Positions 23,482 through 32,390 are shown, counted from the first letter of the stretch. The stretch is 39,398 nt of DNA from Bacillota bacterium (GCA_017889705.1 JAGGAB010000055.1:1-39398), one strand, 5' to 3'. A program made the numbers and translations. Notes: generated from the letters alone by a model not told the origin.

Positions 23482-23961
23482 ATGAAGTATCGTAGAATAA
23501 TTGCAGTCTCGCTTTTGCTGCTTCTTCTCCTGACCGGCACTGCTTTTGCCGCTAAACCGACTATTACTGCTGATCGTACATACTTTGATGTTAGTTCAGG
23601 CTTATATATCCTAAAAGGCAATGTTTACATCGAAGTTAAAAACAGAGTGATTACCGCTGGCGAAGCCAGAGTAAATTTAGCTACTTTAGAAGTATGGGGT
23701 TCCGGTGGTATAACAGTAAAACAAGATGATATCTATTTCACCGGCAGCAATGTCTATGTTTACGGAACTAAAAACCGGGCAAAGATTGACGGCGGTATTC
23801 AGTTTTCCCGTACCGGCCTGGAAGTTACCGCTGATTCAGTAGACTTTAGTTGGGATACCCGTATTGCACTATTCAATGGCAATGTTAATGTGACGCAAGG
23901 CTATAATGAATGGACAGCTGATTCTGTAAGTTATAATGTAGATGCCAATAAGTTTTTATAA
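23482..23961 (+). CDS. LptA/OstA-family periplasmic protein
   Basis: 159 aa. Signal peptide (1-26, MKYRRIIAVS... to 'AFA'), then an OstA beta-jellyroll of repeated short strands with alternating 'GNVYIEVKNRVITAGEARVNL' and 'GLEVTADSVDFSW'/'NEWTADSVSYNV' units, as in LptA, which shuttles LPS across the periplasm. Start ATG has AAAGGAGGT 6 nt upstream. It is the only plus-strand gene in 16-39 kb and has no lptB/lptC neighbours here. Its presence suggests an outer membrane with LPS, which fits Negativicutes. Whether it is the true LptA or a paralogue is not decided by sequence alone. Confidence 0.85.
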   Translation: MKYRRIIAVSLLLLLLLTGTAFAAKPTITADRTYFDVSSGLYILKGNVYIEVKNRVITAGEARVNLATLEVWGSGGITVKQDDIYFTGSNVYVYGTKNRAKIDGGIQFSRTGLEVTADSVDFSWDTRIALFNGNVNVTQGYNEWTADSVSYNVDANKFL

Positions 23962-24028
23962 GATAAGAAAAGCCTTAATCGTTCTTATGTCAACAGAATT
24001 TTGTTATAAATTCTGGTAGACTGAAGCA

Positions 24029-24072
24029 AACTCCCTGGCAATAAGCACAAGTGCTTGCCAGGGAGTTCTTTT
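24029..24072 (+). terminator. Terminator of the lptA-like gene
   Basis: 13-bp stem (core CTCCCTGGCAA / TTGCCAGGGAG) with an inner AAGCAC/GTGCTT, followed by TTCTTTTATT on the plus strand; ends next to the stop of ppsR, so it may serve both. Confidence 0.85.
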
Positions 24073-24073
24073 A

Positions 24074-24895
24074 TTACCTTTTTGCCAATTTATTTTTTTG
24101 AACTACTTCTAATATTCGATTGGCTGTCTCTTCAATGGCTTTGTTCGATACATCAATAATCGGACATTCCAATTGTCTCATAATGGAACGTGCATAATCA
24201 AGTTCGTCATTGATGCGGGTTAAATTAGCATAACTGGCATCTGGTGCCAAGCCCATAGTTTTTAACCGCTCACAACGTATTTCATTGAGTTTGAATTTAT
24301 CAATAATCAAACCAACAATGCGGTGAGAAGGTACTTGAAACAGTTCCTGCGGCAAAGGGGCTTCCGGTACAAGCGGCACATTAGCCACTTTTACCTTCTT
24401 GTGCGCCAAATACATACTAAGAGGAGTTTTTGAGGTACGCGAGACCCCAATAATAACGATATCAGCTTTTAATAAGCCTAATGGATTTTTGCCGTCATCA
24501 TATTTCACGGCAAATTCCACAGCTTCAACCCTCTTAAAATATTCCTGATCCAATTTGTGTACAAGCCCTGGTTTTAAACGCGGTACCATATCTGTAATGT
24601 TTTGAACCGCATGAATCATTGGCCCCATAATATCTACTGTCTGAATATTATATTGCTGAGCCTGTTCCAGCAGGGCATCCCTCAAATCGGGCGACACTAA
24701 TGTATGGCAAATAATGCAGGTATGTTTCGACGCTTCCCGCACGGTCTCGATAATTTGTTCCACTGAGTTAATATACGGAATTCTAATAATATCAAATTCT
24801 CCAGAGTTAAACTGACTGGCAGTAGCACGTGCTACCTGCTCGGCGGTTTCACCAATTGAATCAGATATTGCGTAAATAATCGGTAGGGTAGCTAT
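24074..24895 (-). CDS. ppsR: Pyruvate, phosphate dikinase/PEP synthase regulatory protein
   Basis: 273 aa when started at the ATA at 24895. DUF299 bifunctional kinase/pyrophosphorylase that inactivates PPDK or PEP synthase by ADP-dependent phosphorylation and reverses it. P-loop 'GVSRTSKTPLSMYLA' (about 150-165) and the N-terminal 'IIYAISDSIGETAEQVARA' with the conserved SDSxGETA motif, which lies upstream of any ATG/GTG/TTG. The first canonical start (GTG 24763) would delete about 44 residues including this motif. ATA is 9 nt after AGGAGG and overlaps the ccpN stop as ATAG. The order ccpN-ppsR is conserved in Bacillus (yqzB-yqfL). See the ATA finding. Confidence 0.9.
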   Translation of the reverse strand: MATLPIIYAISDSIGETAEQVARATASQFNSGEFDIIRIPYINSVEQIIETVREASKHTCIICHTLVSPDLRDALLEQAQQYNIQTVDIMGPMIHAVQNITDMVPRLKPGLVHKLDQEYFKRVEAVEFAVKYDDGKNPLGLLKADIVIIGVSRTSKTPLSMYLAHKKVKVANVPLVPEAPLPQELFQVPSHRIVGLIIDKFKLNEIRCERLKTMGLAPDASYANLTRINDELDYARSIMRQLECPIIDVSNKAIEETANRILEVVQKNKLAKR

Positions 24896-25542
24896 AGCTG
24901 TTCTCCTCCTCGTCCTTCGCCAAGTTCAACGAACAATCTGGCGATATTGGTTTTGGTTAGTCGTCCGACTACTTCATAAGCTTTTGTTTCCTGATCATTA
25001 GCAATCGTTACGACTGGCAGACTATCCACTTCATTATCTATAATCTTTTTTGCAGCAATTAATACTGATTCCTCAGGAGTTGTAACCACAATTTTGGGCA
25101 TAGGGGTCATAAGTACTTTAACAGGCATTTTATGCAAATCACTGCCCCCCATGGCTACTTTCAACACGTCCTTGCGGGATACCACTCCGGTAAGAATACC
25201 TGCCGGCTCAACAATAAAAACTGAACCAACATCCTCAAGAAACATCGTGACAACTGCGTCATAGGCACTTGTACTTGCTGTAACAACAACAGGCACGGAT
25301 TGTATATCCCGAACTATAATCTTGCTTATTTTTTCGGTAAGCATACTCATTATATTTTTGCCAGTATAATAATAGCCTACTTTAGGACGAGCCTCCACCA
25401 TACCAGACATCACCAGAATTGCCAAATCAGGTCTGAGCGCCGCACGGGTTACATTTAGGCGTTCAGCAATTTGTTCACCAGTAATTGGTCCTAAGGTTCT
25501 AACCATCCCCGCAATTTTTTCTTGCCGCGACGTTAAGCCCAA
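24892..25542 (-). CDS. ccpN: CBS-domain transcriptional repressor CcpN
   Basis: 216 aa: N-terminal winged HTH (about 1-60, 'GEQIAERLNVTRAALRPDLAIL'), a linker 'RPKVGYYYTGKNIM', then a CBS pair (about 80-210). CcpN represses gluconeogenic genes in Bacillus by a CcpA-independent route, sensing adenine nucleotides through its CBS domains. TTG start with AAGGGGG 8 nt upstream. Sits between glyS (29 nt) and ppsR (overlap), the same order as in Bacillus, and it probably shares the T-box-controlled transcript. Confidence 0.92.
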   Translation of the reverse strand: MGLTSRQEKIAGMVRTLGPITGEQIAERLNVTRAALRPDLAILVMSGMVEARPKVGYYYTGKNIMSMLTEKISKIIVRDIQSVPVVVTASTSAYDAVVTMFLEDVGSVFIVEPAGILTGVVSRKDVLKVAMGGSDLHKMPVKVLMTPMPKIVVTTPEESVLIAAKKIIDNEVDSLPVVTIANDQETKAYEVVGRLTKTNIARLFVELGEGRGGEQL

Positions 25543-25571
25543 TCACTATTCCCCCTTTGCCTACGCGTTAA

Positions 25572-27632
25572 TCAAACCACAATTTTAGTTAAATCGGCAG
25601 TCTGAGTTGCAAGTGTTGTTATCGATTTTAATAATGCTAAGCGATTATTTTTGACTGCAGTATCTTCAACCATAACCATAACCGCACCAAAAAAGGCATC
25701 AATTGGCCCTGTCATATTGGCAAGTACAGCAAGCACTCCCTGATAATTCTTCTCTGCTTGATATTTGGTTATTATGGCTTGCGCTTCATGATAGGCATTA
25801 TACAAGGCCTGTTCAGCATCGGCTATAAACAAAGTGGTATCAATAGCATCTGAAGTAGCATTCTTAGCAAGATTTCCCACTCTGACAAGAGCCTGCACAG
25901 CTTTTTGCATTGCTTCAGTGCCACCCTCAACTGCCATGGCTTTAGCCCGAAGCCAAGTATCATAAATATTATCGTTTCCTATTGTCAATACTGCATCAAT
26001 CATATCATAACGCAAATTGTCTTCAGTTAGAACATTTTTTATGCGCAAACGGAAAAATTCCTGAATATCACTGAGCAGCTTTGTCCGCTGCTCTTGCTCT
26101 GTAATACCAAGTAAATCCATAGCTTGTGAGACAAGCGCAGTTAATGAAACAGGGTACTGAGCTTCAATTAAAATATTTACAATTCCTAGTGCCTGCCGTC
26201 TGAGTGCATAGGGATCTTGAGAACCTGTAGGAATAAGTCCCCGGCTGAAGGTAGCAACAATATTGTCAATTTTATCAGCAATGCTAACTAGGCGGCCAGC
26301 TGTTGTCTGCGGCAACTCATCACCGGCAAAGCGCGGCAAATAATGCTCAAATACAGCCTCGGCAACTTCTGTACGTTCACCGCTAAGCTTTGCGTATTCT
26401 CGGCCCATAATTCCTTGCAGTTCTGTAAATTCACAGACCATACCTGTTACCAGGTCAGCTTTGGCTAGTTGGGCACCACGCTTAGCTATACTTATTTCAT
26501 CTTGGTCAACGTTCAGCATCTGACCTAGACCGGTTGCCAAGTGTTCCAGTCGCAACACTTTATCATGTAGCGTTCCCAGACCTTCTTGGAAAACAATTGT
26601 TTTGAGTTTTTCTACCCGATTTGCAAGCGGGATCTTGCGATCTTCTTCAAAGAAGAAGCGGGCATCTGCCAGACGAGCCTTGAGAACACGTTCATTGCCA
26701 TGACGCACAATATCAATATGGTCCTGTCCGCCATTTCTTACGGTTATAAACATCGGCAGCAGTTTCCCGTCCTTACCGGTTACCGGAAAATATCGCTGAT
26801 GCTCACGCATGGGTGTAATAATCGCTTCCGGAGGCAAACTAAGGTATTTTTCTTCAAAAGTGCCACATAAAGCTGTTGGGTATTCTACCAAATAAACCAC
26901 TTCTTCTAAAAGCTCTTGGTCAATAGTCGCTGTACCGCCATGACTAACAGCTAGCTTTTCGATTTGTTCCTTAATTATCTGGCGCCGTTCATCCTGATCA
27001 ACCATAACATAGTTCTCGCTAAGACGGGCAAAGTAATCTGCAACTGAATTCACTTCTACTTCGGCCTGACCAAGGAAACGGTGTCCGCGTGTAGTTTTGC
27101 CGGCTTCTACTCCCGCCACGGTAAACGTAACTACCTCGTTTTCAAACAAAGCAAGTATCCAGCGGATCGGGCGAACAAAACGCATATCTAGGTCGCCCCA
27201 TCTCATAGTTTTGGGAAAAGATATGCTTTCTACAATATCAGTAAACAATGCCGGTAAGAGTTCGGCAACCGGGCGGCCAATTTCCTGGACAATGGCATAC
27301 ACATACTCGTCTTTTACAACTAATTGCGCCGGATCAATTCCCTGACCACGGGCAAAACCGATAGCTGCTTTGGTTGGTGCACCAGCTTGATCAAAGGCAA
27401 TTTTCACGGAAGGGCCTTTATTTTCACTGTGTTTATCGTCTTGTGAGGCAGCAACTGCTTTCACAATAACAGCCATACGGCGCGGCGTCCCTACAGCACG
27501 GATTTCACCATGATCAATTCTAAGTTCTGTCAGTTTGGTCTTGGTTATATTTTCGAGCTGTGCTAAGACGCCTGGCATAAATTTGGCAGGTATCTCTTCT
27601 GTGCCAATCTCTAAAATTAAGTCTTTCTGCAT
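25572..27632 (-). CDS. glyS: Glycyl-tRNA synthetase beta subunit
   Basis: 686 aa, normal length. With GlyQ it forms the alpha2beta2 GlyRS that charges tRNA-Gly. Opening 'LILEIGTEEIPAKFMPGVLAQL' is the family signature; 'FPKTMRWGD' and 'RWILALF' follow, then an HD-like region and the C-terminal anticodon-binding region 'DAFFGAVMVMVED' (about 640). ATG with GGAGG 9 nt upstream. Only 2 nt separate glyQ and glyS, so the pair is translationally coupled; upstream control by the T-box. Confidence 0.97.
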   Translation of the reverse strand: MQKDLILEIGTEEIPAKFMPGVLAQLENITKTKLTELRIDHGEIRAVGTPRRMAVIVKAVAASQDDKHSENKGPSVKIAFDQAGAPTKAAIGFARGQGIDPAQLVVKDEYVYAIVQEIGRPVAELLPALFTDIVESISFPKTMRWGDLDMRFVRPIRWILALFENEVVTFTVAGVEAGKTTRGHRFLGQAEVEVNSVADYFARLSENYVMVDQDERRQIIKEQIEKLAVSHGGTATIDQELLEEVVYLVEYPTALCGTFEEKYLSLPPEAIITPMREHQRYFPVTGKDGKLLPMFITVRNGGQDHIDIVRHGNERVLKARLADARFFFEEDRKIPLANRVEKLKTIVFQEGLGTLHDKVLRLEHLATGLGQMLNVDQDEISIAKRGAQLAKADLVTGMVCEFTELQGIMGREYAKLSGERTEVAEAVFEHYLPRFAGDELPQTTAGRLVSIADKIDNIVATFSRGLIPTGSQDPYALRRQALGIVNILIEAQYPVSLTALVSQAMDLLGITEQEQRTKLLSDIQEFFRLRIKNVLTEDNLRYDMIDAVLTIGNDNIYDTWLRAKAMAVEGGTEAMQKAVQALVRVGNLAKNATSDAIDTTLFIADAEQALYNAYHEAQAIITKYQAEKNYQGVLAVLANMTGPIDAFFGAVMVMVEDTAVKNNRLALLKSITTLATQTADLTKIVV

Positions 27633-27634
27633 GA

Positions 27635-28510
27635 TTATTTACCTCCTTTGAGGAGTGGATACCCCAGCTTTTCGCGTTGCTCCAAATACCCCTGAGCACA
27701 CAGCCTTGCCAAATTTCGCACTCTGCCAATAAAGCCTGTGCGTTCACTGACGCTGATAGCACCACGGGCATCCAGAAGATTGAAGCTGTGAGAACATTTC
27801 AATACATAATCATAAGCAGGCAGCACATAACCAAGCTCAATAACGCGAATCGCTTCTTTTTCATACATATCAAACAGGGTAAACAACAGTTTAGTGTCAG
27901 CAATTTCGAAATTATAGTAGGATTGTTCTACTTCATTACGGTGAAAAACATCACCATAGGTAATGCCGTTAACCCATTCAATATCAAAGACATTTTCTTT
28001 ACCTTGAATATACATGGCTAACCGCTCCAAGCCATAGGTAATTTCTACCGCAACCGGCTTAACGTCAATACTGCCAACTTGTTGAAAATAAGTAAACTGG
28101 GTAATTTCCATACCATCCAGCCATACTTCCCAGCCTAGTCCCCAAGCTCCTAAAGTTGGCGACTCCCAGTTATCCTCCACAAAACGAATGTCATGTTTGG
28201 CCGGATCAATCCCAAGTTTAGCCAGACTGGCTAGATATAATTCTTGAATATTCGCAGGTGACGGCTTCATGATAACCTGATACTGGTGATGTTGGAATAA
28301 CCGATTGGGGTTATCGCCATAACGGCCGTCTGCCGGCCGACGCGATGGCTCAACATAGGCCACATTCCACGGCTCTGGCCCTAATGCCCGCAGAAAAGTT
28401 GCCGGATTCATAGTTCCTGCCCCTTTTTCCACATCATATGGTTGTTGAATAATACAGTGTTGTTCTGCCCAAAAATTTTGCAGTGTCAGGATTATCTCCT
28501 GGAATGTCAT
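27635..28510 (-). CDS. glyQ: Glycyl-tRNA synthetase alpha subunit
   Basis: 291 aa, class II aminoacyl-tRNA synthetase catalytic subunit that activates glycine. Very conserved blocks: '[36 protein letters not shown]' (split around motif 1), '[17 protein letters not shown]', '[33 protein letters not shown]' and '[14 protein letters not shown]'-like '[15 protein letters not shown]'. ATG with GGGAGG 8-9 nt upstream. Preceded by a T-box leader. Confidence 0.97.
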   Translation of the reverse strand: MTFQEIILTLQNFWAEQHCIIQQPYDVEKGAGTMNPATFLRALGPEPWNVAYVEPSRRPADGRYGDNPNRLFQHHQYQVIMKPSPANIQELYLASLAKLGIDPAKHDIRFVEDNWESPTLGAWGLGWEVWLDGMEITQFTYFQQVGSIDVKPVAVEITYGLERLAMYIQGKENVFDIEWVNGITYGDVFHRNEVEQSYYNFEIADTKLLFTLFDMYEKEAIRVIELGYVLPAYDYVLKCSHSFNLLDARGAISVSERTGFIGRVRNLARLCAQGYLEQREKLGYPLLKGGK

Positions 28511-28605
28511 ATTATTTTACCTCCCTAAAATAAGATAAGACTGGCTGTAGTCAAGTCTTACAAGCAGCAGCAGAAACTTCTTGATAGTTCCTGCTTGTTT
28601 TTACT

Positions 28606-28893
28606 AAAAATAAAAACATCTGGTCCCGTAACTTATAGTTAAGTTACAGGGACGAGATGTTATACCCGCGGTTCCACCCTGATTGGGCACTAGTAATGCC
28701 CCACCTTAAAAATATAGCAAGTTTTACTTTCTCGCTAATTGATCCAATGCAGACAATGTTTCTACACTCTGGATCAACCGGAAGATTTCCTCTTACAGCT
28801 TAGGAATGCCATTCGCCTTTTAGCATCAGGCTTTCACTGTCCCTGATTCGCTGATATGAAAAGGCTACTCATTTCCCTCATCGCCATGATTTA
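28606..28893 (-). ncRNA. T-box leader of glyQS
   Basis: On the minus strand the T-box sequence AGGGTGGAACCGCGGGT (28680-28664) is followed by a long terminator stem (arms within 28616-28660) and T-run (TTTTTATTTTT, 28619-28609). Upstream, the leader has a Stem I region ending GGCGAATGGCATTCC, where GGC (about 28818) is a plausible glycine specifier. Uncharged tRNA-Gly would pair with specifier and T-box and prevent termination. Promoter TTGACA-17-TATATT at 28900-28928. Confidence 0.93.
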
Positions 28894-28899
28894 ATTTAA

Positions 28900-28928
28900 A
28901 ATATAACAAATATCTTACGCATTGTCAA
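28900..28928 (-). promoter_or_regulatory. Sigma-A promoter of glyQS
   Basis: TTGACA (28928-28923), 17-nt spacer, TATATT (28905-28900), immediately before the T-box leader. Confidence 0.85.
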
Positions 28929-28959
28929 ATAGTACTAACAAAGTAACCTAACCGGCACT

Positions 28960-29403
28960 TTACACACCGTGGGAAGGCTTGTCCTCATCCATATTATCTG
29001 TTTCGCTGCCTTGTTCAGCATTCTCAGAGTCGTTCCGCACCACTTCAATAGTACAACGTTTAAATACAGCAACCAGCACGCCTACCGCAGCAAGTTGCGG
29101 CAAAACCACAGCCCCGATGGCACCAAGAGCTACCGGTATTTCCGCCAACACCCGTCCCTCGTGTTTGATGCGGATTTTATTTACATTACCTTCGCGAATC
29201 AATTCTTTTACCTTGTCTACGACTTCAGCTGAGCGCACCGAAAACTCTTCTGTCCATTTTGTGCTGCTTTTATTTTTGTCTTCAAGTTCAATTAACGTGT
29301 CAATTATATTGCCGTCATTACGTTCTAATGCTTCTTTAGCCTCACGGTATGAGATGCCTGTACGTTCACGAATCAAATCAATATTTTCTAAAGTAATTTC
29401 CAT
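28960..29403 (-). CDS. DUF4342 protein with UBA-like N-terminus
   Basis: 147 aa. N-terminal about 45 residues 'LENIDLIRERTGISYREAKEALERNDGNIIDTLIELE' match the UBA/EF-Ts-N-like helical domain; a basic segment follows, then a DUF4342 core 'VKELIREGNVNKIRIKHEGRVLAEIPVALGAIGAVVLPQLAAVGVLVAVFKRCTIEV' (quoted in parts) with a hydrophobic stretch, and an acidic tail. Function unknown; the hydrophobic region could associate with the membrane. Start ATG at 29403 with GGAGG 8 nt upstream. It ends before the glyQS promoter and follows recO by 58 nt. Confidence 0.8.
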   Translation of the reverse strand: MEITLENIDLIRERTGISYREAKEALERNDGNIIDTLIELEDKNKSSTKWTEEFSVRSAEVVDKVKELIREGNVNKIRIKHEGRVLAEIPVALGAIGAVVLPQLAAVGVLVAVFKRCTIEVVRNDSENAEQGSETDNMDEDKPSHGV

Positions 29404-29461
29404 TCTTATACCCTCCAATAGTTTAAAATTAGTATTTCCTGATGAAAAACTGTTATTCTGC

Positions 29462-30202
29462 TTACAGGGTATTAATCTTACTTATGAACTCCAATGATTT
29501 TAGCGGTCGTTCTAATTGATGTCTGACAAAGCCGTATAATAATTTCTCACCTGCCGCCAATGTTCTGGCGTTAACTGTAAACTGTTCAGGATCTTGCAAG
29601 TCCATGGCTAGCAGCTTCGTTAAAAAAGTCTTATCAGACTCATCAAAGCAAATTGTCCCTACCGGACTACACCTTAGGCAAGTAGCTCCACCTTCACTAA
29701 ATTTAAAACATGCCGGCAAATTTAATTGACAGCCACACTGGGCGCAATACTCATATTCAGGCTGATAACCGGCCAGCGCCATTAGTTGCCATGCTCCGGC
29801 AAGCGCTGCAATCCGCGGATTGCGTTTTACCAAAAGCGAAAATATCACTAACAGCATCTCAAAGGCCGCCGGTTCTGTTTGCCGTTCCGGCCACAAACCT
29901 AGCGTTAATTCTGCAATAAAATTAGCATAAGCCAATTTGGTTAGATCTTCACGAAGTTCCCGGAAGGAAGTTTGTACTTCGCATTGTTTTACAGAATCCA
30001 TACCTCTGGTGTTTGCCATTAGTAAATTCAAGTGGGTAAACGGCTGAAGACCGCCACTTAACTTACTTTTGGGTTTGCGAACACCATATGCCATTGCTGT
30101 AATGATACCATATTCTCGAGAAAACAAAGTGACCATTCTGTCGGCAGCACTCCAATCACGTGCTGCCAACAGAATGGCTTCTGTTGGATATTCTAATGCC
30201 AT
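29462..30202 (-). CDS. recO: DNA repair protein RecO
   Basis: 246 aa. N-terminal OB-fold 'TEAILLAARDWSAADRMVTLFSREYGIITAMAYGVRK' (in parts), helical middle and a zinc finger 'CAQCGCQL...CLRC' typical of Gram-positive RecO; anneals ssDNA and loads RecA with RecR in gap repair. ATG has GAGG immediately upstream; the start overlaps the yqzL stop by 10 nt, indicating coupling. Order era-(DUF502-CNNM)-yqzL-recO compares with era-yqzL-recO in Bacillus. Confidence 0.95.
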   Translation of the reverse strand: MALEYPTEAILLAARDWSAADRMVTLFSREYGIITAMAYGVRKPKSKLSGGLQPFTHLNLLMANTRGMDSVKQCEVQTSFRELREDLTKLAYANFIAELTLGLWPERQTEPAAFEMLLVIFSLLVKRNPRIAALAGAWQLMALAGYQPEYEYCAQCGCQLNLPACFKFSEGGATCLRCSPVGTICFDESDKTFLTKLLAMDLQDPEQFTVNARTLAAGEKLLYGFVRHQLERPLKSLEFISKINTL

Positions 30203-30381
30203 TTTACCTCACATAATATGTGTTTGGAAAAATAATTGGGCACACCCACTATTTCTGTGGCTTCATCCTCTAACTGTCTCTGGCAATTGTTAGGATACTC
30301 CGAACAAGCACGATAGGCAAGGTACGCATCGATATTACCGGTACTAGAAAAAATTTCCCACAATGTTTCCCGTAATAACAC
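30193..30381 (-). CDS. yqzL: YqzL-like small protein
   Basis: 62 aa. N-terminal 'LRETLWEIFSSTGNIDAYLAYRA' matches the YqzL family ('W.VFS.TG.I..YL'), which in Bacillus lies between era and recO; the C-terminal about 35 residues (Cys- and Glu-containing) extend beyond the usual 47 aa. Start GTG with AAGGA 9 nt upstream. Function unknown. Overlaps recO by 10 nt. Confidence 0.75.
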   Translation of the reverse strand: MLLRETLWEIFSSTGNIDAYLAYRACSEYPNNCQRQLEDEATEIVGVPNYFSKHILCEVKWH

Positions 30382-30438
30382 TCGACATCATCCTTCCAAT
30401 TTTTATTGACAAACAGGACTAGCCACATCTCTATTAAC

Positions 30439-31773
30439 TTATTCTTGTTCCACCGCCGGCAGGGGAATAAGCGGTGTCGCTTTAACCCTTACAATTCGGA
30501 AACCATTAACTTGAAGCACTTCAAATGAATAATCCCCAATATTAACTTTGTCGGCAACTTCCGGGCGACGGCCTAACATCCCAAATATATATCCACCCAA
30601 AGTATCTTCTTCATGATCTTCTAAACGAATATTCAAAAGGTCGGTAACATCATCTAACAGAACGCCACCATCAAACTCATAACTGCCGTCAGGCAAACGT
30701 TGAATTTCTACATCGGCCACTTCATCATGCTCATCCTGGATGTCACCGACGATTTCTTCGATCACGTCTTCCATTGCTACCAGTCCAGCTGTGCCGCCAT
30801 ATTCATCGGCAACAACCGCCAAATGCGTACACTTGCGACGCATAACTTGTAGAAGATGAGCTACCGACATACCTTCAGGGACAACTAAAATTTCACGAAC
30901 AATGGTGGTTAAATCACGTTCCCCACTCGGGAACATATCGAAATCCATCAAGTCACGAATATGAACCATGCCGATAATATGATCTTTATCTTCTACGCAT
31001 AAAGGATAGCGCGTATGTACTGTTTCACGCACTACTCGCATATTCTCTTCAAATGGATCATCCGCAAACAAGCAAACCATATCTTGTCTTGGCACCATAA
31101 TTTCCCGCGCCAAACGATCTGCAAAGTCGAAAACATTATCAATAAGTTCGCTTTCCATCTGATTAAGTACGCCGCCGCGATGGCTGGCACTTACAATCAT
31201 GCGTAACTCTTCTTCCGAATGAGCTAAATCAGCTTCGCTGGCAGCCTTCATTCCCAGCAGTCCTAAAATTAACTTGGCCGTACGATTAAACACAAAAATC
31301 ACAGGATAGGCAGCCTTGTGAAAAATATAAAGCAGCCAAACACTGGTTAATGCCATATTTTCCGCACGCTGTACTGCCATTGACTTAGGAACTAATTCTC
31401 CCAGTACAATATGTAAGAACGTAATGATAATAAAGCCTAATGCAATACTAATGGCAGTAACTAGCCATTCTGATGCTGGGAAATAATTAATTAAAACAGG
31501 TTCTAACAGAGAAGATATTGCCGGTTCTCCCAACCAACCAAGTGCTAAAGAAGCTAAGGTAATCCCAAGTTGCGTAGCTCCTAAGTAAGTATCAAACGAA
31601 GCTACTACCTTTAACGCCAGCTTAGCCCTGGCATTTCCTTGCTGAGCCAATTCCTCCAGGCGTGTTTTACGAATTTTTACTAACGAAAACTCAGCCAATA
31701 CAAAAAAACCATTAATAAAGACGAGTAACAGAGCGGCCGCCAATTTTGCCAAACTAAATAATGGCGAATCTAT
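30439..31773 (-). CDS. CNNM/CorC-HlyC family membrane protein with CBS domains
   Basis: 444 aa when started at the ATA at 31773. N-terminal DUF21 transmembrane domain (3-4 segments, 'LLVFINGFFVLAEFSLVKIRKTRLEELA'), a CBS pair ('EIMVPRQDMVCLFADDPFEENMRVV' and 'YGGTAGLVAMEDVIEEIVGDIQDEHDE'), then a C-terminal CorC_HlyC domain. Members transport or regulate Mg2+/Co2+ efflux. Canonical starts upstream (31839 region) lie inside the upstream gene; ATA is 9 nt from GGGAG and gives M-DSPLFSLAKL, the usual N-terminus. Follows the DUF502 gene by 13 nt. Confidence 0.9.
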   Translation of the reverse strand: MDSPLFSLAKLAAALLLVFINGFFVLAEFSLVKIRKTRLEELAQQGNARAKLALKVVASFDTYLGATQLGITLASLALGWLGEPAISSLLEPVLINYFPASEWLVTAISIALGFIIITFLHIVLGELVPKSMAVQRAENMALTSVWLLYIFHKAAYPVIFVFNRTAKLILGLLGMKAASEADLAHSEEELRMIVSASHRGGVLNQMESELIDNVFDFADRLAREIMVPRQDMVCLFADDPFEENMRVVRETVHTRYPLCVEDKDHIIGMVHIRDLMDFDMFPSGERDLTTIVREILVVPEGMSVAHLLQVMRRKCTHLAVVADEYGGTAGLVAMEDVIEEIVGDIQDEHDEVADVEIQRLPDGSYEFDGGVLLDDVTDLLNIRLEDHEEDTLGGYIFGMLGRRPEVADKVNIGDYSFEVLQVNGFRIVRVKATPLIPLPAVEQE

Positions 31774-31786
31774 AAGACATCTCTCC

Positions 31787-32371
31787 CTAGTTATTGGAAT
31801 CATTACTGCGGGGCATGATAGCACCGGCAGTAATAACATATTGTAGTGCGCTTTCGCTTGTTACGTCTAATTGTATTATATCCCGTCTCGGCAAAATAAT
31901 ATTAAAGCCGGAGGTCAAATTAAGACTCATTGGAACAAAAACGCACACATGCTCTTCCGTAAATTTATCTGCTAATGGTGCAGAGAGTTCAGGCATAACA
32001 AAGCCTAAAGCCTTTACACCCGGATGAGGATAAGGTACTAATACTGCATTTTTCAACAATTCTTGAGACTCAAATACGGCAGTTGATATTTGTTTTACAC
32101 TATTGTAAATAAATTTTACTACCGGTATAGATCCAACCAGCTTTTCACCAATTTCGATCAATTTCTGTAAAAACCAGTGGGAAGATAACCAGCCAACGAC
32201 AAGGATAAAAAACAATACAACAATTAGTGCTATTCCAGGAAAATGAACAGGTAAATATTGGCCTAATAACCGCTCAGTAAATGAAGAAATATTAATAACG
32301 ACAAAAGCCGTGATGGCAATAGGTACTATGACAATCAAGCCATTGATAAAATACTTAGAAGCCCACTTCAT
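31787..32371 (-). CDS. DUF502 integral membrane protein
   Basis: 194 aa, two N-terminal transmembrane segments ('YFINGLIVIVPIAITAFVVI', 'GIALIVVLFFILVVGWLSSHW') then a conserved soluble region with 'SIPVVKFIYNSVKQIS' and 'VLVPYPHPGVKALGFVM', the DUF502 signature. Function unknown. ATG at 32371 with GAGGTGA 5 nt upstream. First gene after the promoter at 32391-32419; the CNNM gene follows directly, so the two probably form an operon. Confidence 0.88.
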   Translation of the reverse strand: MKWASKYFINGLIVIVPIAITAFVVINISSFTERLLGQYLPVHFPGIALIVVLFFILVVGWLSSHWFLQKLIEIGEKLVGSIPVVKFIYNSVKQISTAVFESQELLKNAVLVPYPHPGVKALGFVMPELSAPLADKFTEEHVCVFVPMSLNLTSGFNIILPRRDIIQLDVTSESALQYVITAGAIMPRSNDSNN

Positions 32372-32390
32372 TAATTCACCTCTCTTACAA

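Noticed and set aside
28979..29497. 172-aa plus-strand ORF over the DUF4342 gene
   Set aside because: No SD, Ser-rich translation without motif, antisense to a gene with good SD and family match.
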